A program made the translations under genes and the position numbers. Positions 1-5,247 of a DNA stretch of 6,779 nt are shown piece after piece. Each line of letters opens with the position of its first letter. The stretch's first letter is position 1. The stretch lies in NCBI GenBank assembly GCA_022615255.1, contig JAKEHC010000107.1:1-6779 (forward strand), written 5' to 3'. Origin of the DNA: Candidatus Dadabacteria bacterium. Lineage in GTDB: Bacteria > Desulfobacterota_D > UBA1144 > Nemesobacterales > CSP1-2. Below the pieces are notes generated by a model. It did not search any database and had not been told where the DNA came from. It saw only the letters and a program-made list of their open reading frames with translations.

Positions 1-12
1 CTTCGAATTTTG

Positions 13-86
<74 letters not shown>

Positions 87-151
87 ACATAACTGATAAT
101 AAAACTACAAAACATATATTTTGCACACAATGTGAAACCGATACTACAACT

Positions 152-190
152 ATAATATCATTAATTTAGCTCAGATCAATTTATTGTCAA
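152..190 (-). promoter_or_regulatory. candidate sigma-70-type promoter for tRNA-Ala
   Basis: On the minus strand a perfect TTGACA (190 down to 185) is followed after 16 bases by TAAATT (168 to 163). A second overlapping pair is TTGATC (179 to 174), 16 bases, then TATTAT (157 to 152). Either would start RNA about 60 to 70 bases before the tRNA. The consensus match and position support a promoter, but the spacer is AT-rich, so chance matches are likely. On the plus strand of the same spacer (87-278), TATACT at 204-209 and TATAAA at 228-233 could be -10 boxes for hom, but neither has a good -35 partner. The hom promoter is therefore unassigned. Confidence 0.4.
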
Positions 191-278
191 ACCTAAAATA
201 ATGTATACTTTTTTTCACAATCTTTACTATAAAATCGTGTAACCCTGAAAGCTTTTTATCACTTAAGGAGATTCGCTA

Positions 279-1589
279 ATGGATGTTATCAACGTAGGTT
301 TGATTGGAGCAGGAACCGTAGGCTCAGGAGTAATAAGAGTTCTAAACGAGAATAGAGGCATAATAGAAGAAAGATTGGGCGCTAGAATCGAAATAAAAAG
401 AATCGCGGATATAGACCTGGAGAGAAAAAGACCGGTCGAAATCCCTCGAGCTTTGTTTACAACTAACGCATGGGAGGTAATAGAAGACCGCTCAATTCCC
501 ATTGTGATTGAACTTATTGGTGGAACTACAGTGGCTAAAGATTTAATTCTCGGTGCTATGCGGAATAAGAAGCACGTTGTAACAGCAAACAAGGCACTCC
601 TTGCTTTACATGGAAGAGAAATATTCGAAGCAGCTTCTGAGGAGGGTGTGGAAATAGGTTTTGAAGCAAGCGTCGCTGGAGGAATCCCCATAATTAGAGT
701 GATAAGAGAAGGTTATGTAGCCAACAGAATTTTATCAATCTACGGAATCATTAACGGCACGTCAAATTATATACTATCCAAAATGTCCGAAGACGGGAGG
801 GAATTTAATGAAGTCCTGAACCAGGCACAAGACGAGGGTTATGCCGAAGCTGATCCATCACTTGACATAGATGGCGTAGATGCCGCGCATAAGCTTTCAA
901 TACTTATTATGCTTTCATTTGGCACTCTTATCGATTTTGGAAAGATTCATGTAGAAGGAATCCGTAATATCACTCCACTCGATATTTCATTTGCTGATGA
1001 ATTCGGATATAAGATAAAACTCCTGGCAATAGCAAAAGGTGAAAGTGGTGGTATAGAGGCACGTGTTCATCCTACACTTGTTGAAAAAGGCACCCCTCTA
1101 GCCGATGTTTCAGGAGCCTTCAACGCCATTTATATAATCGGAGACGCCGTAGGACCAAACATGCTTTACGGAATGGGAGCGGGTATGATGCCTACGGCAA
1201 GCGCGGTTGTTAGTGATATAGTCCAGATTGCAAGAAATATCATCGCGCATGAGAGTTCTTATTCATCACTGCCAAAATCCTTTCAACAAAGAAACTCAAC
1301 CCTCTCTCGTCTGGTTCCGATGAGTAAAATAGCAACAAAATACTACCTAAGGTTTCAAGTTGAAGACAGACCAGGGGTGCTGGGTAAAATCGCAGGAAGT
1401 CTCGGTAAAAATAATATAAGCATCGAATCAGTAATCCAGAAGGGAAGACACATCGGGGGAGAAGTGCCTGTAGTCATTATGACTCACGAGGCAAAGGAGA
1501 GAGATTTGATGTCTGCACTCGAGGAGATAAACAAATTCCCGGTCATTAAAGGGAATAGCGTATTTATTAGAATAGAAGATCTCTCATAA
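279..1589 (+). CDS. hom: homoserine dehydrogenase with C-terminal ACT domain
   Basis: Catalyses NAD(P)H-dependent reduction of L-aspartate 4-semialdehyde to L-homoserine in the cytoplasm, the branch point toward threonine and methionine. The 436 residues match the usual length of the stand-alone ACT-containing form. Visible in order: Rossmann nucleotide loop GLIGAGTVG (7-15); TANK with K105; the catalytic-domain signature NGTSNY (159-164); and EADPSLDIDGVDAAHK (190-205), which contains the expected catalytic acidic residues and K205. An ACT domain from about 356 to 430 includes VEDRPGVLGK (361-370), the usual site for amino-acid feedback inhibition, most likely by threonine (family knowledge, not shown here). 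No aspartokinase domain is fused. The ATG start is supported by TAAGGAG at 264-270, 8 bases upstream. The stop overlaps the start of the following kinase gene in TAATG, so the two are probably cotranscribed and translationally coupled. Confidence 0.96.
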   Translation: MDVINVGLIGAGTVGSGVIRVLNENRGIIEERLGARIEIKRIADIDLERKRPVEIPRALFTTNAWEVIEDRSIPIVIELIGGTTVAKDLILGAMRNKKHVVTANKALLALHGREIFEAASEEGVEIGFEASVAGGIPIIRVIREGYVANRILSIYGIINGTSNYILSKMSEDGREFNEVLNQAQDEGYAEADPSLDIDGVDAAHKLSILIMLSFGTLIDFGKIHVEGIRNITPLDISFADEFGYKIKLLAIAKGESGGIEARVHPTLVEKGTPLADVSGAFNAIYIIGDAVGPNMLYGMGAGMMPTASAVVSDIVQIARNIIAHESSYSSLPKSFQQRNSTLSRLVPMSKIATKYYLRFQVEDRPGVLGKIAGSLGKNNISIESVIQKGRHIGGEVPVVIMTHEAKERDLMSALEEINKFPVIKGNSVFIRIEDLS

Positions 1590-2671
1590 TGACTAGCATC
1601 ATCAAAACAAAGGGGGGTTTTTCCCAAGACATCATCGATGCCCTCCCCGATGGAATCGTAGTAATTGACAAATCCTTTAATATCATCAGCATGAATCATG
1701 CGGCAGAGACGATTTTTAAAATCTCAAGGGGGAAGGCAACTGGCATGCCTACTTCTACGGTCTTGCCTGAAGAAATGGATGAGATTGCAGAAAAATCCAT
1801 AAGAGATGAACGTACAGTCTTTGGGGATGAGGTTAACCCAGTATTAAAGGGAGGAGAAAGGGTATCAATTCAGGTGGTATCCTCCCCTTTATTTTCGGAT
1901 GAAGGAAAAGCATTAGGTGCGATTCTTCAGGTAAAAGACCTATCCAGTACAAAATTCCTTAGTGAGAAAAACCTGCAGCAGAGTTCAGCCTCAACGGTAG
2001 GGGGGCTATTGATCGGGCTTGCGCATGAGTTAAAAAATCCCTTGAGTGGAATAAAAGGCGCAGCACAACTACTATTTCAAGAAGAAACAGTCGAAGTTAC
2101 AACTAGGTGTGCAGATATAATAATAAAAGAAGTGGATAGACTCTGCACTCTCCTCGACAGGATAGGGCAGATTGAGCCCTTACCAAAAGAGGTGTTTGAA
2201 CCCGTAGATATTCATGACATCCTTTCAGAGATCTTATTTCTAGAGTCAAAATCAAGAGACAGTAAAAAGGTTAAATTTGTCGAGAATTTTGATATTACGC
2301 TACCCACCGTTTTGGGAAATAAGGATTCTCTCAAGCAGGTTTTTCTAAACATAATAAAAAACTCCGCTCAAGCAATCGCAAACAAAGGAACTGTTGAAAT
2401 CTCCACAAGATGGATTACAGACTACAAGCTTAAAGGTGAAAAAGCGATATCGGTAGAGATAAGAGATACAGGGGCAGGAATCTCAAAGGAGATTCTCCAA
2501 AAGATATCTACTCCATTTTATTCCACTAAAAAAGGGGGTTCAGGACTCGGACTATTTATCGCATACCAGATTATAGCAAAACACGGCGGAGCTATATTTG
2601 TAGAGAGTGAACTAGAAAAGGGTACCGTATTCAAGGTATATCTGCCAATATACGGGAATGAGGGAAAGTAG
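1589..2671 (+). CDS. ntrB: NtrB-like PAS domain sensor histidine kinase
   Basis: A soluble two-component kinase of 360 residues that should autophosphorylate and pass phosphate to the NtrC-type regulator encoded downstream. There is no signal peptide or membrane segment. A PAS domain spans about residues 12-118 (IIDALPDGIVVIDKSFNIIS and onward). The dimerisation/phosphoacceptor region contains GLAHELKNPLSGIKGAAQLL (143-162) with H146, the close match that marks the NtrB (GlnL) subfamily. The ATPase domain shows the N box NIIKNSAQAI (N258), G1 box DTGAGI (293-298), F box TPFYSTK (308-314) and G2 box GSGLGL (317-322), so it looks catalytically intact. The start codon shares one base with the hom stop, and only a weak purine-rich stretch precedes it, which fits coupled translation. 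In the classical system the partner signal is the PII protein (GlnB). Whether this copy senses PII or something else cannot be read from the sequence. Confidence 0.88.
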   Translation: MTSIIKTKGGFSQDIIDALPDGIVVIDKSFNIISMNHAAETIFKISRGKATGMPTSTVLPEEMDEIAEKSIRDERTVFGDEVNPVLKGGERVSIQVVSSPLFSDEGKALGAILQVKDLSSTKFLSEKNLQQSSASTVGGLLIGLAHELKNPLSGIKGAAQLLFQEETVEVTTRCADIIIKEVDRLCTLLDRIGQIEPLPKEVFEPVDIHDILSEILFLESKSRDSKKVKFVENFDITLPTVLGNKDSLKQVFLNIIKNSAQAIANKGTVEISTRWITDYKLKGEKAISVEIRDTGAGISKEILQKISTPFYSTKKGGSGLGLFIAYQIIAKHGGAIFVESELEKGTVFKVYLPIYGNEGK

Positions 2672-2835
2672 AATATCAACGGTTAGATTTCAGTTATTAA
2701 TATAAACAAGATATTATTAGCCGCCAGAGGTGCTTGCTAAATCAAAAAGAGGTCTCTTCTAAGTGAGTTTGGGTGTCAATAAACCTCCTAATGGGCTTCT
2801 AATAGTAATTATGTAAGGTATTGTTATTAAGTTAG
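2672..2835. other. 164-base ntrB-ntrC spacer, no gene seen
   Basis: An AT-rich spacer between the kinase and regulator genes. I see no open frame of note, no terminator hairpin with a T tract and no convincing promoter. There is a small inverted repeat, AAGAG-GT-CTCTT, near 2747-2758. I looked for a sigma-54 site (GG and GC 12 bases apart) around the TTGC at 2734-2737 and it is absent. The gap is longer than usual for this gene pair, so the regulator may have its own transcription start, but the sequence does not prove it. Confidence 0.5.
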
Positions 2836-4281
2836 ATGAAACAAAGGGTTTTAGTGGTAGACGACGAAGAGAGTATAAGATGGGTTCTGGGAAAATGCCT
2901 GGAAAAGGCCGGCTACTCCGTCGAATATGGAGAAAACGGCTCAGAAGCGATCCGAATTGCGACTTTGGATAATTTTTCCTTGATTATGCTCGACATAAAA
3001 ATGCCTGACTTAAGCGGGCTGGAAGTGCTTCGGCAATTGAAATCAAAGGATATTGACGTCCCTGTAATTATAATTACTGCCCAAAACACGGTGAAAAACG
3101 CAATCGAGGCGATGAAGCACGGGGCATACGACTACATCGCAAAACCCTTTGATTTAGACGAGGTAAAACTCACCGTTCGTAGAGCGATAGAAAGCCATGA
3201 AAACTCGAAAAAACTGGAATTTCTCCGCTCTACATTCAGAGAAGCCAATGCACTGGAACCACATCAGGAAATAGTTGGGGAATCTGCTCCCATGCTTAAA
3301 ATCTATAAGACTATAGGGCGCGTAGCCGAAAAAGATTTAACGGTTCTTATAACAGGAGAAAGCGGAACCGGAAAAGAACTTATAGCCCGCGCAATTCACT
3401 TTAACAGCAGAAGAAGAGATGAAAGATTCGTTGCAGTAAACATAGCCGCGCTCCCAAAAGAGCTTCTTGAAAGCGAGCTTTTTGGGTATGAAAAAGGTGC
3501 TTTTACAGGAGCAACTATTCGAAAACAAGGAAGGTTTGAGGATGCTCACGGGGGAACGCTTCTTCTTGATGAGATAGGGGACATGCCGCTTGAGCTTCAA
3601 ACAAAGCTTCTACGAGTACTGGAAGAAAAACAGTACTACCGTCTTGGGGGTGAAAAACCCGTCGAGGTAGATGTGAGAGTAATTGCCTCAACAAACAAAA
3701 ACCTTGAAAAAGAAGTTGAAAAAGGAAGTTTCAGAAAAGACCTCTATTACAGACTTAATGCAATAGCGATCGAACTCCCTCTCCTTAGAGAGAGAAAAGA
3801 TGATATACCTATTCTTTCTGAGCATTTTCTTGAGAAATATGGAAAGGAACTAGGGGTAGGCAAGAGAATAATTTCTGATGAGGCGAAAGAAACGCTTCTC
3901 AGATACAACTGGCCTGGAAACGTTAGGGAGCTTGAAAACACTATAAAGCGAGTGCTTGTTCTTTCTTCCGATGCGATGATCACATCTCAGGTTCTTCTTG
4001 AGGCATCTCCTTACTTAGAAGGCATTAAGATGAGAGAGGGGGACTCATTTGATGAATTGGTCACCGCAAGGTTATTAAACATGATTGATTTAACCCAAGA
4101 ACCCCCCCCTAACGGAATCTACGATATGATTTTAAGAAGGGTTGAAAAACCGCTTATCGAGGCGGTTCTAAAAATCACAAAGGGTAATAAGAAGAGAGCC
4201 GCTCATCTTCTAGGAATAAATAGAAACACTCTCGCAAAAAAATTAGAGGATTTTGGAATTCATCCTGAGGATTCCGATTGA
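2836..4281 (+). CDS. ntrC: NtrC-family sigma-54-dependent response regulator
   Basis: A 481-residue transcription activator that, when phosphorylated by its kinase, hydrolyses ATP to open sigma-54 RNA polymerase promoters. Receiver domain (about 3-120): acidic pair D9-D10 with E11, phosphoacceptor D53 in MLDIKMPD, T81 and K103. AAA+ domain (about 145-385): Walker A GESGTGKE (174-181), sigma-54 contact loop GAFTGA (221-226), Walker B GGTLLLDEIG (239-248) and sensor II GNVREL (361-366). A Fis-type helix-turn-helix closes the protein (about 448-472, NKKRAAHLLGINRNTLAKKL). All key residues are present. The start is fixed by an in-frame TAG immediately before the ATG. No Shine-Dalgarno motif sits at the normal distance, so initiation may be inefficient. 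The linker before the helix-turn-helix includes EPPP, encoded across an 8-C run. The 3' end overlaps the convergent rnc gene by 22 bases. NtrC itself is the best match, but other NtrC-class regulators share this architecture. Confidence 0.9.
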   Translation: MKQRVLVVDDEESIRWVLGKCLEKAGYSVEYGENGSEAIRIATLDNFSLIMLDIKMPDLSGLEVLRQLKSKDIDVPVIIITAQNTVKNAIEAMKHGAYDYIAKPFDLDEVKLTVRRAIESHENSKKLEFLRSTFREANALEPHQEIVGESAPMLKIYKTIGRVAEKDLTVLITGESGTGKELIARAIHFNSRRRDERFVAVNIAALPKELLESELFGYEKGAFTGATIRKQGRFEDAHGGTLLLDEIGDMPLELQTKLLRVLEEKQYYRLGGEKPVEVDVRVIASTNKNLEKEVEKGSFRKDLYYRLNAIAIELPLLRERKDDIPILSEHFLEKYGKELGVGKRIISDEAKETLLRYNWPGNVRELENTIKRVLVLSSDAMITSQVLLEASPYLEGIKMREGDSFDELVTARLLNMIDLTQEPPPNGIYDMILRRVEKPLIEAVLKITKGNKKRAAHLLGINRNTLAKKLEDFGIHPEDSD

Positions 4282-4937
4282 CCTAAAACCTCAAGATTTT
4301 CAAGTCCCTTCTTAGCGGCGGCCTGCTCCGCTTCTTTTTTGCTCTTTCCAGAGCCTTTTCCTAAAACCTTCCTGGCAACCTTAACTTCTACATGGAAATA
4401 CTTGCTGTGCGGAGGACCTTCTTCAAGAATCACTTTATATCTTGGTGTGCTTCCAGATCTTTTTTGAACCAGCTCTTGAAGGGTTGTTTTATAGTCCATA
4501 AAGATCTCTCGCTTTTCGAGGCAGTTTTCAAAGAGCCGAGAGCTTATTCGAAAAGTCCTTCTATATCCGGCTTCTAAATAAACTGCTCCAATGACAGCCT
4601 CAAACGCCCCTGCGAGGTTCGATTCCCTATCCCTTCCGCCTGTAAATTCTTCACCCTTTCCTAGCAAGATTTCTTTATCTATTCCGAGTTCCCTAGCAAA
4701 GCGAGCAAAGTTCGTTCTGCTGACTAGGGCGCTCCTCATTTTAGAAAGACTACCTTCAGAAGCCTGAGGGTAGTGATCATACAGAAATCTGGCTACGGCA
4801 CAACCAAGGATTGCATCCCCTAAAAACTCAAGCCGCTCATTGCTCTCAATTGAGGTTTCATTAGCGAAAGAACTATGCGTTAGAGCAGTTTTCAGAAGAC
4901 CTGGATTTTTAAATTTATAACCAAGCTTCTTTAACAT
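4260..4937 (-). CDS. rnc: ribonuclease III
   Basis: A double-strand-specific endoribonuclease that processes rRNA precursors and structured or antisense-paired RNAs in the cytoplasm. The 225 residues match the family length. The endonuclease domain (about 1-145) has the signature NERLEFLGDA (33-42) with E34, E37 and D41, then E61, then NLAGAFEAVIGAVYLEAG (107-124) with E113. A double-stranded-RNA-binding domain (about 148-218) ends with the conserved GKSKKEAEQAAAKKGLE segment (197-213). One oddity: G110 occupies the place of the acidic metal ligand that is D114 in the E. coli enzyme (my alignment by eye), while the other acidic ligands are kept. An in-frame TAG five codons upstream makes this ATG the first possible start. 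No strong Shine-Dalgarno site precedes it. The gene converges on ntrC and its final 22 bases overlap it, so it appears monocistronic. Confidence 0.95.
   Translation of the reverse strand: MLKKLGYKFKNPGLLKTALTHSSFANETSIESNERLEFLGDAILGCAVARFLYDHYPQASEGSLSKMRSALVSRTNFARFARELGIDKEILLGKGEEFTGGRDRESNLAGAFEAVIGAVYLEAGYRRTFRISSRLFENCLEKREIFMDYKTTLQELVQKRSGSTPRYKVILEEGPPHSKYFHVEVKVARKVLGKGSGKSKKEAEQAAAKKGLENLEVLGQSESSG
4314..4359 (+). terminator. candidate tandem terminator for ntrC, inside rnc antisense
   Basis: Starting 33 bases after the ntrC stop, the plus strand shows AGCGG (4314-4318), a 9-base loop, CCGCT (4328-4332), then TC and six T (4335-4340). Directly after comes a second hairpin, GCTCT-TTCC-AGAGC (4341-4354), followed by C and four T. 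Each stem is only 5 bp, shorter than strong intrinsic terminators, but the stem-then-T arrangement is right for ntrC transcripts. The same bases encode the Lys/Ala-rich C-terminal part of RNase III (minus strand), so coding constraint alone could explain them. Confidence 0.35.
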
Positions 4938-5126
4938 TATGGATGTAAAAACCTATCACAAGGCAAAGGAAAATCAATAATACCAATGTAGAAAGAAGCC
5001 TTGTTTTATTATCGAGAATTCCTTGAATTAAAGAAGGTTTGATAACACATTTACCATTGTTTTACTGGATAATTGATACCTTATCGCACATTGAAATGCA
5101 GAAATTCCATGTATTTATAAATTTTC

Positions 5127-5161
5127 TTGACAAAAAATATTAATTTGATATACCATATAAT
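5127..5161 (+). promoter_or_regulatory. candidate promoter of the acyl-CoA ligase gene
   Basis: A perfect TTGACA -35 box (5127-5132) is followed after 16 bases by TATACC (5149-5154, four of six consensus bases). A perfect TATAAT at 5156-5161 lies 23 bases from the -35, which is too far for normal use with it. A start near 5160 would leave a leader of about 85 bases before the ATG. The exact -35 and its place in the divergent spacer support a sigma-70-type promoter; which -10 is used is uncertain. Confidence 0.5.
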
Positions 5162-5164
5162 TAA
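5140..5164. repeat. imperfect inverted repeat over the -10 region
   Basis: TTAATT (5140-5145), two extra bases, ATAT (5148-5151), a three-base centre, then ATAT and AATTAA (5155-5164) form a roughly 10-bp inverted repeat with a 2-base bulge. It covers both candidate -10 boxes of the ligase promoter, a usual place for a repressor operator. The local AT richness makes a chance palindrome quite possible, and no regulator gene is adjacent in the window. Confidence 0.25.
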
Positions 5165-5247
5165 AAGCTTTTTCATTCCGAATTAATCGTTCTATTTAAT
5201 TGAAAGGCAGTTTTTAGAAAGAGTCTAAATTAAGGAGGAAAACTGAG

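Larger units (their letters stand above)
4938..5247. other. 310-base divergent spacer between rnc and ligase gene
   Basis: An AT-rich region from which rnc and the ligase gene diverge. Its right half holds the candidate ligase promoter, an inverted repeat and the ligase leader with its ribosome-binding site. The left half must contain the rnc promoter, but no pair of -35 and -10 boxes on the minus strand is convincing. The best -10 there is GATAAT near 5010-5015 (minus strand), without a good partner. A 13-codon plus-strand frame at 4939-4980 has no ribosome-binding site and is not called. No RNA gene or mobile-element end is visible. Confidence 0.5.

Noticed and set aside
263..691. 142-codon open frame on the minus strand inside hom
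   Set aside because: It lies antisense to a clear homoserine dehydrogenase, has low-complexity Ser/Ile/Pro-rich composition and no recognisable motif; a shadow of the real gene.
2528..2538. AAAAAAGGGGG run in the kinase gene as a programmed frameshift site
   Set aside because: The heptamer is in the wrong phase for -1 slippage (codons AAA AAA GGG), and continuing in frame is needed to read the G2 box and C-terminus.
2724..2738. Possible sigma-54 promoter before ntrC
   Set aside because: The TTGC at 2734-2737 has CC, not GG, at the required 12-base distance upstream.
3337..3983. Two minus-strand open frames inside ntrC
   Set aside because: They overlap the conserved ATPase domain coding sequence in an opposing frame and encode no recognisable domain.
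4392..4577. 61-codon plus-strand frame inside rnc
   Set aside because: Antisense to the RNase III gene, no ribosome-binding site or recognisable domain.
4939..4980. 13-codon frame divergent from rnc
   Set aside because: No Shine-Dalgarno site or promoter, no run of regulatory codons to suggest a leader peptide; expected by chance.
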